From Paenirhodobacter enshiensis (GTDB lineage Bacteria; Pseudomonadota; Alphaproteobacteria; Rhodobacterales; Rhodobacteraceae), in contig NZ_JFZB01000016.1 of NCBI RefSeq assembly GCF_000740785.1, positions 1 through 64,000 of the forward strand: a stretch of 64,000 nt of DNA, read 5' to 3'. Of this stretch, positions 1-9,100 are shown piece after piece. Both the position numbers and the translations under genes were made by a program. The notes under the pieces are model-generated. The model ran no database searches. It was not told the DNA's origin and saw only the letters and a list, made by a program, of their open reading frames with translations. Position 1 is the first letter of the stretch; each line of letters begins with the position of its first letter.

Positions 1-30
1 TCAGCTGCTCTACCACTGAGCTACCGGTCC
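1..30 (-). tRNA. 5' part of a tRNA gene, possibly tRNA-Lys (cut by window edge)
   Basis: Read on the minus strand, the sequence gives a 7-base acceptor strand GGACCGG, then TA, a D-arm with stem GCTC/GAGC, and the start of an anticodon stem GCTGA. The anticodon itself lies outside the window, so the identity is not proven. The GCTGA anticodon stem resembles bacterial tRNA-Lys. The MFS gene lies next to it on the same strand. Confidence 0.75.
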
Positions 31-110
31 GGGGGCGCTTTTACGCTTATTGAGGCCGGGCGCAAGGGCCGATGCGGAATTTTTTCCGCGGGGGGGGACG
101 GGGCGGGGCG

Positions 111-1808
111 TCAGACGTCGGGCAGATCGGTGCTGGCGCGCAGGACGGCATCTTCGGTTTCGGGGATGGTCTGGCGCTCGATCAGGCGGTGAACGCGGGG
201 CGTCTTGTCGGGGCCGCGGATCAGCGCGCGCAGCTGGTCGGCATTCTCGGCATCGGCCTTGGTGCGGCGCTGGTTGTGGCGCAGGTAATCCACCCAGGTG
301 GGAACATGATAGCTTTCGGTCCAGCGTTCGGGTTCTTCGATGTCGCGCAGGAGTGCCCATTGCCGGGCGCCGTCGCGCAGCCGGATCCGGCGCCGCGCCC
401 GCATCAGGGCAAGGAAGCGGTCGGTGTCGGGGGCAGCGATGTCATAGTCGATCATCACCATGATCGGCCCGCTGCGGTCCACCATGTCGATGCGCGGCAA
501 AGGCGCGCGGAACCGGTCGAGCGGGTCGAGGTCGAGGCGGGAGAAGTCCGTCACCTCGAGCCACAGACCGAGAAGCGCGCCGAGCACCAGCATCGCCGCC
601 GCGAGGGCGAGCGCCACCGTCACTCCGGACCGGTCGGCGATCAGCCCCCAGATCCAGGCACCGGTCGCCATGCCGCCGAAGGTCGCGGTCTGGTAGAAGG
701 ACAGCGCGCGCCCCACCACCCAGCGGGGCGTGGCGAGCTGCACCGTCACGTTGAACAGCGACAGCGCCAGCACCCAGCACGCCCCCGCCACCAGAAGCGC
801 TGCCATGCTGAGCGCGATTTCGGTGGAGGCCGACAGCACCGCCACCGCTGCCGCAAAGCCGAGGAAGGCGATTCGCACCACCCATTCGTTGCGCAGTCTG
901 GCCCGCAGCGGGCCGTTCATCATCGCGCCGCCAAGCGCGCCGAGCCCGAAGGCGCCGAGCGTGATGCCATAGGTCAGCGCCGTGCCCCCCAGACTGTCGC
1001 GCACCACCAGAGGCAGCAGCGCCAGCACCGAGGCTGCGGCGAATCCGAACACCGCGCCGCGCCCCATAACCCTGAGCAACGCCGGCGACATCAGCACATA
1101 GCGCAGCCCCGCTCCGAGCGCCGAGCCAAGCGATTCGGGCGGCAGTGCCGCGGCCGGATAGGCCGGCTTCCAGCGCAGCAGCGCCCAGATCAGCGGGATA
1201 TAGCTGAGCGCGTTGCACAGGAAGGCCGCCGCCGCCCCGGCGATCGCCACGATCATGCCCCCGACGGCCGGGCCGAGGCTGCGCATCATGTTGAAGCTCA
1301 TGCTGTTCAGACTGACTGCCGAGGGCAGCTCGGCGCGCGGCACGATATCGCCCATCGAGGCCTGCCAGGACGGGTTGAACAGCGCTGTGCCGCAACCGAT
1401 CAGGAAGGTGAACAGCAGCAGCAGCCACGGGTTCAGCAGCCCCGCCCAGGCACAGAGCGCCAGCGCCACCGAGGTCAGCGCCATGAAGCCTTGCGCGAAG
1501 ATCATGATCCGGCGGCGGTTGAAATTGTCGGCAAGCGCTCCTGCGATCAGAGAAAATACCATGACCGGCAGCGTGTTCGACGACTGCACCAGCGCCACCA
1601 TCCCGTGCGAGGAGGTCAGTGTCGCCATCAGCCAGCCCGCCCCCACCGCCTGCACCAGACCGCCGAGGTTCGACATCAGCGTGGCCGTCCAGAGCGAACG
1701 GAACGTCGCGATGCGGAACGGGGTCAGGATCGAGGCTTTCGGCAAGGGCGCTCCTCCGGGCTGGTCCGACAGGGCTAACGCCTTCCGGGGCGGGCGGCAA
1801 CGGTGCAT
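111..1808 (-). CDS. MFS transporter of the enterobactin-exporter-like (MFS_3) family
   Basis: Integral membrane transporter with the two six-helix halves of the major facilitator superfamily. Seen: an N-terminal TPFRIATFRSLW stretch leading into helix 1, the loop motif ADNFNRRRIMI between early helices, and many hydrophobic segments. A soluble tail of about 120 residues (from about GPIMVMIDYDI) is typical of the EntS-like MFS_3 group. From the ATG at 1808 the protein has 565 residues. A shorter start closer to TPFRIATF is possible, because the first 25 residues are Arg/Pro-rich and not conserved in type. The substrate cannot be told from sequence; drug or siderophore-like efflux is only a family inference. 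The gene is monocistronic and divergent from mqo. Confidence 0.85.
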   Translation of the reverse strand: MHRCRPPRKALALSDQPGGAPLPKASILTPFRIATFRSLWTATLMSNLGGLVQAVGAGWLMATLTSSHGMVALVQSSNTLPVMVFSLIAGALADNFNRRRIMIFAQGFMALTSVALALCAWAGLLNPWLLLLFTFLIGCGTALFNPSWQASMGDIVPRAELPSAVSLNSMSFNMMRSLGPAVGGMIVAIAGAAAAFLCNALSYIPLIWALLRWKPAYPAAALPPESLGSALGAGLRYVLMSPALLRVMGRGAVFGFAAASVLALLPLVVRDSLGGTALTYGITLGAFGLGALGGAMMNGPLRARLRNEWVVRIAFLGFAAAVAVLSASTEIALSMAALLVAGACWVLALSLFNVTVQLATPRWVVGRALSFYQTATFGGMATGAWIWGLIADRSGVTVALALAAAMLVLGALLGLWLEVTDFSRLDLDPLDRFRAPLPRIDMVDRSGPIMVMIDYDIAAPDTDRFLALMRARRRIRLRDGARQWALLRDIEEPERWTESYHVPTWVDYLRHNQRRTKADAENADQLRALIRGPDKTPRVHRLIERQTIPETEDAVLRASTDLPDV

Positions 1809-1974
1809 CAGAGGGCGGGCGGGCGGTGCCGGTCGTGGCGCCGGATCGGCGCAAAATGGCGCAGCCTTGCGACAGGGGTCGATCTGCCTCCCGCTCGGTG
1901 CATGGCTAGCAATTTTATTGCGCGGAGCGGGCGCGACGCCCTTTGACCGGACGCGGATTATGGTGTCTACCACC

Positions 1975-2000
1975 GCCGAGTCCGGGCGCCGAGTCCGGGC
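1975..2000. repeat. Perfect tandem duplication of a 13-bp unit in the mqo upstream region
   Basis: The unit GCCGAGTCCGGGC occurs at 1975-1987 and again directly at 1988-2000. It lies in the 418-base gap (1809-2226) between the divergent MFS and mqo genes. Apart from this repeat and the candidate mqo promoter, I see no gene in that gap. The repeat could be an operator pair or a chance slippage duplication. Confidence 0.6.
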
Positions 2001-2112
2001 CGGGCCCGCAGGGCGAGACGGGCCGTTCCGCCCATCCCGTCCGGCCTGTTTCGGCAAGGGCCGGGTCGCCGGAGAGGTGAAGCTGCATATAGGATACACG
2101 GAATATTTCGGC

Positions 2113-2141
2113 TTGTGACACATTGTCACGGCGACTATAGA
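2113..2141 (+). promoter_or_regulatory. Candidate mqo promoter with an overlapping palindromic operator
   Basis: TTGTGA at 2113-2118 and TATAGA at 2136-2141 are separated by exactly 17 bases, each matching four of six positions of the sigma70 consensus. Inside the spacer lies a perfect inverted repeat, GTGACA-CAT-TGTCAC (2115-2129), which overlaps the -35 box. A repressor bound there would block polymerase. The mqo start codon is about 85 bases downstream. This is inferred from pattern only. Confidence 0.4.
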
Positions 2142-2226
2142 AACCCGCAGGGGGAGAGAACGTTCGGGCGCCGTCGTGCCGCCCCGGTGCCGTCAATCCC
2201 CGCGCAAAAAAGCCAGGATCTCCTCG

Positions 2227-3819
2227 ATGGCAGGAACGTCAGTTACTAACCCCGGATCCGCTAAGGTCGACGTCGTTCTGATCGGCGCAGGCATGATGAG
2301 CGCCACGCTCGGCGTGTTGCTGCATCAGCTTGAACCCGATTGGACGTTCGAGATGATCGAGCGGCTCGACACGCCCGCCTCGGAAAGCTCGAACTGCTGG
2401 AATAACGCGGGCACCGGCCATTCGGCACTGTGCGAACTGAATTACGCCCCGATGGACGACCAGGGTGTCGTGCATGTCGAGAAGGCCCTGTCGATCAACG
2501 AACAGTTCCAGATCTCGCGTCAGTTCTGGGCCTATCAGGTGTCGCAGGGCGTGCTGAGCGAGCCGCGCAAGTTCATCAATTCGACCCCGCACATGAGCCT
2601 CGTGTGGGGCGCAGAGAACGTTGACTATCTGCGCAAGCGTTACGAGGCGCTGAAGGCCAGCCCGCTGTTCTCGGGGATGGAATTCTCGACCGATCGCGCG
2701 AAGATCGCCGAATGGGCACCGCTGACCATGGAGGGCCAGCCCGAGGATCAGGTCTTCGCTGCCACCTGGTCGCCGGCCGGCACCGACGTCAATTTCGGCG
2801 AGATTACCCGTCAGTATATCGCCTATCTGTCCGGTCTGACGCAGTTCACCCTGCGCACCGGTTGCGAGGTCCGCAAGATCCGCCGCAACGGCGAAGGCGG
2901 CTGGCGCATCACCAGCCGCGACCTGAAAAGCGGCGAGACCCGGAGCATCGACGCACGGTTCCTGTTCATCGGCGCCGGCGGTGGCACGCTGCCGTTGCTG
3001 CAGTCGACCGGTATCCCCGAGGCGGACGATTACGCCGGCTTCCCGGTCGGCGGCTCGTTCCTCGTGAGCGAAACCCCCGAGGTCACCGGCCGCCATCTGG
3101 CCAAGGTCTATGGCAAGGCGGGCGTCGGCGCGCCGCCGATGTCGGTGCCGCATCTCGATGCGCGGGTTCTCGACGGCGGCAAGCATGTGGTGCTGTTCGG
3201 GCCGTTCGCGACCTTCTCGACCAAGTTCCTGAAGACCGGCTCCTATCTCGACCTTCCGGCGACGGTGCGGCCGACGAACCTGTTGCCGATGCTGCGCGTC
3301 GGCATGAGCAACTTCGATCTGGTCACCTATCTGGCCGGTCAGCTGCTGATGTCGGAAACCGACAAGATCAAGCAGTTGCACGATTTCTACCCGAACGCGA
3401 AGGCCGAAGACTGGCGCCTCGTGCAGGCCGGGCAGCGCGTGCAGGTGATCAAGCGCGATGCGAAGAAGGGCGGGGTGCTGAAGCTTGGCACCGAGGTCGT
3501 CAGCTCGCAGGACGGGACGGTTGCGGCGCTTCTGGGCGCTTCTCCGGGGGCCTCGACCGCGGCACCGATCATGCTCGATCTGCTTGGGCGCTCGTTCCGG
3601 GACAAGCTCGCAACGCCGGAGTGGCAGGAGAAGATCCGCGCCATCGTGCCGAGCTACGGGCTGAAGCTGAACGACAACCCCGAGATGCTGGATGCCGAAT
3701 GGCAGCGCACCGCGCAGCTTCTGGAACTGGCCATCGCGCCGGTTCCGGTGGTCTCGGGCGGGCTGGCGGCTCCGGTTCCCACCGGCACGATCAAGCCGGT
3801 GTCCGATATCGCGCTCTGA
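2227..3819 (+). CDS. mqo: Malate:quinone oxidoreductase
   Basis: FAD-dependent, membrane-associated enzyme (EC 1.1.5.4) that oxidises malate to oxaloacetate and passes electrons to the quinone pool, a respiratory alternative to NAD-linked malate dehydrogenase. The 530-residue length fits the family. Seen: the N-terminal FAD fold ([14 protein letters not shown]), the conserved [20 protein letters not shown] stretch, the internal FIGAGGG motif, and a C-terminal SPGASTA segment. The ATG at 2227 was chosen because the FAD fold begins about 15 residues later and AGGA lies 10 bases upstream; an in-frame ATG at 2176 would add a non-conserved leader. It is followed by a terminator and stands alone. 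Confidence 0.96.
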   Translation: MAGTSVTNPGSAKVDVVLIGAGMMSATLGVLLHQLEPDWTFEMIERLDTPASESSNCWNNAGTGHSALCELNYAPMDDQGVVHVEKALSINEQFQISRQFWAYQVSQGVLSEPRKFINSTPHMSLVWGAENVDYLRKRYEALKASPLFSGMEFSTDRAKIAEWAPLTMEGQPEDQVFAATWSPAGTDVNFGEITRQYIAYLSGLTQFTLRTGCEVRKIRRNGEGGWRITSRDLKSGETRSIDARFLFIGAGGGTLPLLQSTGIPEADDYAGFPVGGSFLVSETPEVTGRHLAKVYGKAGVGAPPMSVPHLDARVLDGGKHVVLFGPFATFSTKFLKTGSYLDLPATVRPTNLLPMLRVGMSNFDLVTYLAGQLLMSETDKIKQLHDFYPNAKAEDWRLVQAGQRVQVIKRDAKKGGVLKLGTEVVSSQDGTVAALLGASPGASTAAPIMLDLLGRSFRDKLATPEWQEKIRAIVPSYGLKLNDNPEMLDAEWQRTAQLLELAIAPVPVVSGGLAAPVPTGTIKPVSDIAL

Positions 3820-3845
3820 GCCGCGGGCGGAGACGAAATTTTCAG

Positions 3846-3874
3846 GGCGCGTCCGGGCAACCGGGCGCGCCTTT
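3846..3874 (+). terminator. Rho-independent terminator of mqo
   Basis: An 11-bp stem (3846-3856 with 3861-3871, one G-T pair) is closed by a GCAA tetraloop and followed by TTT. It starts 26 bases after the mqo stop codon. Confidence 0.8.
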
Positions 3875-3980
3875 CGCGTCCCGGGATTGGTCCCCAAGCG
3901 GATCGCTAAATGGTTCTCATGGCGCCGAGTGGCTGCCGCTAGGGTGGGTCGCAGGACGAACCTGACCCAAGGAGGCAAAC

Positions 3981-4634
3981 GTGTCGGAGACTGCCAAGGC
4001 GCCGACCGACCGGACGCGGCTGCGCCGCTACAACTGGCTGGCCAAATACGACCGCGACACGATCAATGCGATCATCGACGCGAGCAAGGTCTGCCAGGTC
4101 GGATATGTGATCGACGGCGAACCCTATGTGACGCCGACCAGCCACTGGCGGATCGGCGATCACGTCTACTGGCACGGCTCCTCGGCGAGCCGGATGCTGA
4201 AGGCGCAGGCGAAGGGCATCAAGGTGTGCTTCACCGTGACCCATCTCGACGGGATCGTGTTCTCGCGCGCGGCGTTCAATCACAACCTGCAATACCGCTC
4301 TGTCATCGCCTTCGGCGAGGCGGAGATGTGCGACGACGAGACCAAGCGCAGCGCACTGCGCACCTTCACCGACGGTCTGGCGCCGGGGCTGTGGGATTAC
4401 GCCCGCCCGCCGACCGATCAGGAGTGGAAGGCGTCGAAGGTGATCCGGATGCAGCTTGACGAGGTGTCGGCCAAGGTCGCCGACGGCCTGCCCGAGGAGG
4501 ATGCCGAGGATTACGCCTCGGACCGCTGGGCGGGGCATGTGCCGCTGACGCTGGTGCAGGGTGCGCCGGTCGCCGATCCGCGTCTCGATCCGGCCATCGC
4601 GATGCCGGATTTCGTCAAGAATTTCAAATACTGA
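3981..4634 (+). CDS. Pyridoxamine 5'-phosphate oxidase-like FMN-binding protein
   Basis: A 217-residue split-barrel flavin-binding protein of the Pyridox_ox_2 type, the group that includes NimA-like nitroreductases. Seen: the early strand CQVGYVIDGEPYVTPTSHWRIGDHVYWHG typical of this fold (about residues 38-66), then SASRMLKA. It uses a GTG start at 3981, supported by a perfect AAGGAGG six bases upstream. The true substrate is unknown. It ends 7 bases before fpr and both are on the plus strand, so the pair is probably one transcript; that would place it near low-potential flavin chemistry. Confidence 0.82.
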   Translation: MSETAKAPTDRTRLRRYNWLAKYDRDTINAIIDASKVCQVGYVIDGEPYVTPTSHWRIGDHVYWHGSSASRMLKAQAKGIKVCFTVTHLDGIVFSRAAFNHNLQYRSVIAFGEAEMCDDETKRSALRTFTDGLAPGLWDYARPPTDQEWKASKVIRMQLDEVSAKVADGLPEEDAEDYASDRWAGHVPLTLVQGAPVADPRLDPAIAMPDFVKNFKY

Positions 4635-4641
4635 GCTCCTC

Positions 4642-5415
4642 ATGAAAGGTTACAACACCGAAACGGTGCTGTCCGTCCGGCACTGGACGGACAGGCTGTT
4701 CAGCTTTTCGCTGACCCGCGATCCGGGGTTCCGGTTCTCGAACGGTCATTTCACCATGATCGGCCTCGAGACCGGCGAGCGCCCGGTGCTGCGCGCCTAT
4801 TCCATCGCCTCGCCGAATTACGACGATCATCTGGAGTTCTTCTCGATCAAGGTGCCGGACGGGCCGCTGACCTCGAAGCTGCAGCATATCCGGCCGGGCG
4901 ACCGGGTGCTGGTGGGGCGCAAGCCCACCGGAACCCTGCTGATCGACTATCTCCTGCCGGGGCGGCGGCTGTATCTGATGGCGACGGGCACCGGGCTCGC
5001 GCCCTTCCTGTCGATCCTGCGCGACCCCGAGACCTACGAGAAATTCGATCAGGTGATCCTGACCCACGGCGTGCGGCAGGTGAGCGAACTCGCCTTTCGC
5101 GATTTCCTGTCGCAGGATCTGCCGCAGGACGAGATTCTGGGCGAGATCGTCTCGGGCCATTTCAGCTATCTGCCGACCGTCACCCGCGAGCCGTTCGGGC
5201 GTCAGGGCCGGATCACCGATCTTCTGGCCTCGGGGCGGCTGACCCACGATGCCGGGATGCCGGAGCTGGACCCCGGGACCGACCGGGTGATGATCTGCGG
5301 CAGCATGGGGCTGAACGCCGATCTGACGGCTGCGCTGCGCGCGCGGGGGTTCACCGAAGGGAATACCTCGACGCCGGGCAGTTTCGTGGTCGAGAAGGCT
5401 TTCGTCGACGCCTGA
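4642..5415 (+). CDS. fpr: Ferredoxin/flavodoxin-NADP+ reductase
   Basis: FAD enzyme (EC 1.18.1.2) that moves electrons between NADPH and ferredoxin or flavodoxin. The 257-residue protein has the FAD motif RAYSIASP (about residues 52-59), the NADP-binding ATGTGLAPF (about 114-122) and the late MICGSMGLN motif. It ends in a VVEKAFVDA tail, closely resembling the C-terminal extension of Rhodobacter capsulatus FPR, which stacks on the flavin. The ATG at 4642 is preferred to one at 4561, which would run into the upstream gene. In Rhodobacter this enzyme is linked to oxidative stress defence; no regulator is visible here. Confidence 0.95.
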   Translation: MKGYNTETVLSVRHWTDRLFSFSLTRDPGFRFSNGHFTMIGLETGERPVLRAYSIASPNYDDHLEFFSIKVPDGPLTSKLQHIRPGDRVLVGRKPTGTLLIDYLLPGRRLYLMATGTGLAPFLSILRDPETYEKFDQVILTHGVRQVSELAFRDFLSQDLPQDEILGEIVSGHFSYLPTVTREPFGRQGRITDLLASGRLTHDAGMPELDPGTDRVMICGSMGLNADLTAALRARGFTEGNTSTPGSFVVEKAFVDA

Positions 5416-5440
5416 GGGCTGCGACAGGCGGACAAGCCCT

Positions 5441-5465
5441 GGCCCCGGCAGCGTTTGCCGGGGCC
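5441..5465 (+). terminator. Hairpin downstream of fpr
   Basis: A perfect 10-bp stem (GGCCCCGGCA with TGCCGGGGCC) with a 5-base loop lies 25 bases after the fpr stop. No T-run follows, so it may stabilise the mRNA 3' end or work with Rho. Confidence 0.5.
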
Positions 5466-5486
5466 GGATGCGTTTCGGGGACAAGA

Positions 5487-5511
5487 GACAGCCCCCGCGC
5501 GGGGGGCTGTC
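5487..5511 (-). terminator. Probable terminator of the amidase/transport operon
   Basis: A perfect 10-bp stem (GACAGCCCCC with GGGGGCTGTC) with a 5-base loop lies just beyond the amidase stop codon. On the minus strand it is followed by TCTCTTGT, a weak T-rich tail. Confidence 0.55.
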
Positions 5512-5516
5512 GGGGG

Positions 5517-6950
5517 TCATCCGGCAAGCGCGGGGTGGCGCTGCCACAGCGGGCGGGCGCGCTCGATCGCCTCGGCGGTGCGCAGGATCAGCGGCTCCGC
5601 CCCCATCGCGCCGACGATCTGCACCCCGACCGGCAGCCCGGCGCGGGTGAAGCCGATCGGCACCGACAGCGCCGGCTGGCCGGTCATGTTCCACGGGTAG
5701 GTGTAGGGGCACCAGCTCCAGTCCGTGGCGGCGAAGCCCTCGGGCGTGTCGCGGCCGGTCGCATAGGCGGGGACCGGCATCACCGGCGCGATCAGCAGGT
5801 CGTGGCGGGTGAAGAACGCCTTCGCCGCCGCCGCGATCCGGGTGCGGTCCTCGATGGCCTGCATCAGCGTGTCGAGCCCGTATCCCGCGCCGAGCGCCGC
5901 GACATCGGCGATGATCGGATCGAGAAGCGGGCGCCGGTCCGCGGGGGTCTTGCGCAAGGCTTCCATGCAGGCGGTGACCCAGAACACCTGAAACGGCCCG
6001 AAAGGATCGAGGGGCCAGTCGGGGGCGTCCTCGCGCAGCGTGGCGCCGGCGTGTTGCAGAAGAGGGGCCGTTCCGGCGACCAGCGCATCGACCTCGGCAT
6101 CGACCAGGGGCGCGGTGCAGCCCATCCGCGCCGAATGGGCGATGCGTATCCCCGACAGATCCACGGCGCCGGGGGCGCTCAGATCGGGGGTGTCGAAGGG
6201 CAGGGGCCAGGCATGGGGGTCGCGCGGCTCCGGTTCGGACAGAACGGCCAGCATGAGGGCCGCATCGCGCACCCGCCGCGCCATCGGGCCGACCACGGAA
6301 TGCGGCATGTCGGGATCGGGCGGGAAGGCCGGCACCCGGCCGAAGCCGGGCTTCACCCCCACCACGTTGCAATGACTGGCCGGGATCCTCAGCGATCCCG
6401 CCCCGTCCGAGCCGAGCGCGACCGGCCCGAACCCCATCGCCAGCGCCGCCGCCGCCCCGCCCGAGGAGCCGCCGGCCGTCTTCGCCGGATCCCAGGGGTT
6501 CAGCGTCTCGCCATAGCGCAGCGAGCGCGTCACCACCTTGGTTCCGCCCTCGGGCGTGGCGGTGCGGCCCAGAAACACCGCCCCCGCCTCGCGCAGCCGG
6601 GCGACGGCCGGGGTATCCTCGGCCATCGGTGTGTCATCGGCGAGCCGCCCGCCGCGCCAGCGCGGCCAGCCCCGGATCGCCGACAGATCCTTGATCGTCA
6701 CCGGCACCCCGTCGAGGACCGAAAGCGGCGCCCCCGCCTGCCAGCGCGCGGCCGAGGCCCGGGCCATGGCGAGCGTCCGCTCTGGCGCGAGGTCGATCAC
6801 CGCGTTGACGCGCGGGTTCAGCCGCGCGATGCGTCCGAGCAGCGCCTGCGCCACATCGACCGGGGTGAAGGCGCCGGTGCGGTAGCCCTGCGCCAGTTCC
6901 CCGATCCCGGCCCAGGCGAAGCGCTCTTCAGTAGAGGTCGAAATATTCAT
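5517..6950 (-). CDS. Amidase-signature family hydrolase
   Basis: A 477-residue enzyme of the amidase signature family, which hydrolyses a C-N amide bond using a Ser-cisSer-Lys triad. All three residues are visible: Lys87 in VTIKD, the cis-Ser in GGSSGG (about 162) and the nucleophile Ser186 in GAGSLRIPAS. The substrate is not predictable from the family. The start overlaps the end of the upstream glutamine-synthetase-like gene by 23 bases, so the two are translationally linked. It is the last gene of the ABC-transport operon. By context it may cleave the gamma-glutamyl amide made by that ligase or deaminate an amide substrate; both are inference. Confidence 0.9.
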   Translation of the reverse strand: MNISTSTEERFAWAGIGELAQGYRTGAFTPVDVAQALLGRIARLNPRVNAVIDLAPERTLAMARASAARWQAGAPLSVLDGVPVTIKDLSAIRGWPRWRGGRLADDTPMAEDTPAVARLREAGAVFLGRTATPEGGTKVVTRSLRYGETLNPWDPAKTAGGSSGGAAAALAMGFGPVALGSDGAGSLRIPASHCNVVGVKPGFGRVPAFPPDPDMPHSVVGPMARRVRDAALMLAVLSEPEPRDPHAWPLPFDTPDLSAPGAVDLSGIRIAHSARMGCTAPLVDAEVDALVAGTAPLLQHAGATLREDAPDWPLDPFGPFQVFWVTACMEALRKTPADRRPLLDPIIADVAALGAGYGLDTLMQAIEDRTRIAAAAKAFFTRHDLLIAPVMPVPAYATGRDTPEGFAATDWSWCPYTYPWNMTGQPALSVPIGFTRAGLPVGVQIVGAMGAEPLILRTAEAIERARPLWQRHPALAG

Positions 6951-8304
6951 CGGTTTCCGCCGCCGGGATCTCGTCGCGCAGGCGCGTCGCCTCTTGCCAC
7001 TTCATCGCCATGTAAACCTTGATGAATTCCTCGCCGAGCATCTCGCGCAGCGCGGTATCGGCTTCGAGCGCGTCGAGCGCGTCGGCCATCTCCGTCGGCA
7101 GTTTCGCATAGCTCGAATCGTCCTCCTTCGGGCCCTGCCCGGCGGGCATCAGCTCGCGCTTCTGCAAAAGGCCCAGAAGCCCGCCCGCGATGGCGCTGGC
7201 GGCGATCAGATAGGGGTTCGCCATCGCCGCGGGGACGCGGACCTCCATATGGGTCGACTTGTCCTGCGACGCCTTCACCCGCACCGAGGCCGAGCGGTCC
7301 TGAATCCCCCAGGAGATGTTCGAAGGCGCATAGGTCCGCGGCCGGATCCGGCGATAGCAGTTCGGCGTCGGGCTCCAGATCGCCATCGCGCCGCGGGTAT
7401 GGTCGAGGACGCCCTGGATGAAGCTCTTGAACACCTGCGACATGCCGTCGGGATCGGTCTTGTCGAGGAACACGTTCTCGCCCGTCTCCTTGTCGAGCAG
7501 CGAGATGTGGAAATGCGAGCAGCTTCCCGACTTGCCCTTGTAGGGCTTGGTCATGAAGGTGGCGAGGATGCCGCGCCTGAGCAGATATTCCTTCACCGTG
7601 TTCTTGAACCTGAACCCGGTGTCCGAGGCGGTCACGCCGATCTCGGCGGCATAGTTGATCTCGACCTGACCGGGGCCGTGCTCGACGTTGCTGGTGATGA
7701 TGTCGATGCCCTCGGCCTGAAGCACGCGGATCAGATCGTCGAGTTCGGGATATTGATGGGTGCGGATCGTGGCGAAGATCGGCTGATTGCCCCACAGCGG
7801 TTCGCGGGTCTTCGCATCGACCACGTAGAACTCGTATTCATGGCCCATCAGCGCCTTGTAGCCCATCTGATCGGCGATCATCAGCATCTTCTTGAGCAGC
7901 ATCCGCGGCGAGGCGAGCTGCACCGTGCCGTCATACCACATCGTGTCGCAGATCACCCGCGCCGTGCGATCGAGCCAGGGCACCGGCGACAGCGTGTCGA
8001 GATCGGCGACCATCACCCCGTCCTGATAATTCATCTCCTCGTTGTAGCCCGATCCGCGCACCGGAACCGATCCGCTGTCGAGCGCGACCGTCCCGCCGTA
8101 GAGGTTCAGCCCGCTTTTCAGATAGCCCGCGACATGGCGGATCGGGATGGTCTTGCCGCGCGACATACCGGCCATGTCGGCCATCTCGAAGCGCAGGAAA
8201 TCGTAGCCCTCGGCCTTCAGCCGGGCGACGAAGGCCTCGGCCTCCTCGGGGGTGGCGGTGCGCAGGGGCGGCACGGCGTCGAAAGTGGCAGGTTCGTTTA
8301 TCAT
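6928..8304 (-). CDS. Glutamine-synthetase-like gamma-glutamyl ligase
   Basis: A 458-residue member of the glutamine synthetase fold. Seen: the metal-site HEYEFYV motif (about residues 154-160), GPGQVEINY, the His motif SHFHISL, and an Arg-rich ATP/glutamate segment IQDRSASVRVKASQDKSTHMEVRVPAA. It lacks the C-terminal adenylylation segment of housekeeping GlnA. Enzymes of this subgroup (PuuA-like, GMAS-like, IpuC-like) join glutamate to amines rather than to ammonia. Its position between an amidase and a class I amidotransferase in an importer operon supports gamma-glutamylation of the imported compound. The actual amine is unknown. Confidence 0.88.
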   Translation of the reverse strand: MINEPATFDAVPPLRTATPEEAEAFVARLKAEGYDFLRFEMADMAGMSRGKTIPIRHVAGYLKSGLNLYGGTVALDSGSVPVRGSGYNEEMNYQDGVMVADLDTLSPVPWLDRTARVICDTMWYDGTVQLASPRMLLKKMLMIADQMGYKALMGHEYEFYVVDAKTREPLWGNQPIFATIRTHQYPELDDLIRVLQAEGIDIITSNVEHGPGQVEINYAAEIGVTASDTGFRFKNTVKEYLLRRGILATFMTKPYKGKSGSCSHFHISLLDKETGENVFLDKTDPDGMSQVFKSFIQGVLDHTRGAMAIWSPTPNCYRRIRPRTYAPSNISWGIQDRSASVRVKASQDKSTHMEVRVPAAMANPYLIAASAIAGGLLGLLQKRELMPAGQGPKEDDSSYAKLPTEMADALDALEADTALREMLGEEFIKVYMAMKWQEATRLRDEIPAAETDEYFDLY

Positions 8305-8334
8305 TATCTTCTTGCTCCCTGTAGGGGCTGCGCC

Positions 8335-9060
8335 TCAGGCGTCGCGGCCCTGAAGAATGGTTTCGAGATTGTCGTTCAGCGCGCGCGCGGCGCGGGCGAA
8401 CTCGGGCAGGCGCGGCGCCACCTCGGCCGCGAGGTCGCGGGCGCGCTCCGCCCCGAGGGCGGTTTCGAGGCTTTCGGCATAGGCCGGAACCTGCTGCCAG
8501 TCGGCGACGGTCACCGGGGTGATCTCGACATGGTATTGCAGCCCGTAGGCGTGCCGGCCCCAGCGGATCGCTTGGGTCGGGCAGGCGGCATTCGCGGCCA
8601 GAACCACCGCGCCTTCGGGCAGCACGCTCGCCTCGGCGCCGTGCCACTGGAAGGTCAGCATGTCGGGGGCGATGCCCTGAAACAGCGGATCGGCGCGCCC
8701 GGCCGCGGTCTGCTGCACCTGCGCCAGTCCGACCTCGGGGGTGCGCATCGGCGTGACCCTGCCGCCGAGCGCCTCGGTCAGCAACTGGTGGCCGAGGCAG
8801 ATCCCCAGATAGGGCCGCCCCATGTCCTTCACCCAGCGGCGGATCGCGGCGAGTTCGGCCTTCATCCAGGGCAGCTCGTCTTGCTGCCACAGATCCTGCG
8901 GACCGCCCATCGCGACCAGCAGATCGAAGCCCTCCATCTCGGGGATCGGCTCTCCGGCGTCGAGTTCGACCGGGGTCCAGTCATGGCCGGCCTCGGCCCA
9001 GAAATCGCGCAGCGCGCCGGGATGTTCGACGGGAAGATGCTGGAAGACGAGGATTTTCAT
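8335..9060 (-). CDS. Class I glutamine amidotransferase-like protein
   Basis: A 241-residue class I glutamine amidotransferase fold. The nucleophile Cys88 sits in GICLGHQLL and the His-Glu pair in YHVEI (His177, Glu179), so the triad is complete. There is no synthase partner domain. Stand-alone proteins of this kind either cleave glutamine or hydrolyse gamma-glutamyl amides, as PuuD does, although PuuD belongs to another branch of the fold. The gene lies 30 bases upstream of the glutamine-synthetase-like gene, in the order expected for a make-then-cleave gamma-glutamyl pathway. The function in this operon is inferred. Confidence 0.87.
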   Translation of the reverse strand: MKILVFQHLPVEHPGALRDFWAEAGHDWTPVELDAGEPIPEMEGFDLLVAMGGPQDLWQQDELPWMKAELAAIRRWVKDMGRPYLGICLGHQLLTEALGGRVTPMRTPEVGLAQVQQTAAGRADPLFQGIAPDMLTFQWHGAEASVLPEGAVVLAANAACPTQAIRWGRHAYGLQYHVEITPVTVADWQQVPAYAESLETALGAERARDLAAEVAPRLPEFARAARALNDNLETILQGRDA

Positions 9061-9100
9061 GTCCGGGAATCCGTTGGTTGGTGAGTGGTGAGGGGATGCG

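Noticed and set aside
74-89. GCGGAA-TTTT-TTCCGC hairpin beyond the MFS stop codon
   Set aside because: Short 6-bp stem with no T-run on the minus strand after the stem, so not supported as a terminator.
5517-9060. Complete putrescine (Puu) catabolic operon
   Set aside because: PuuA-like and PuuD-like roles are possible, but no gamma-glutamylputrescine oxidase or aldehyde dehydrogenase is present and the importer is not of the PotFGHI type.
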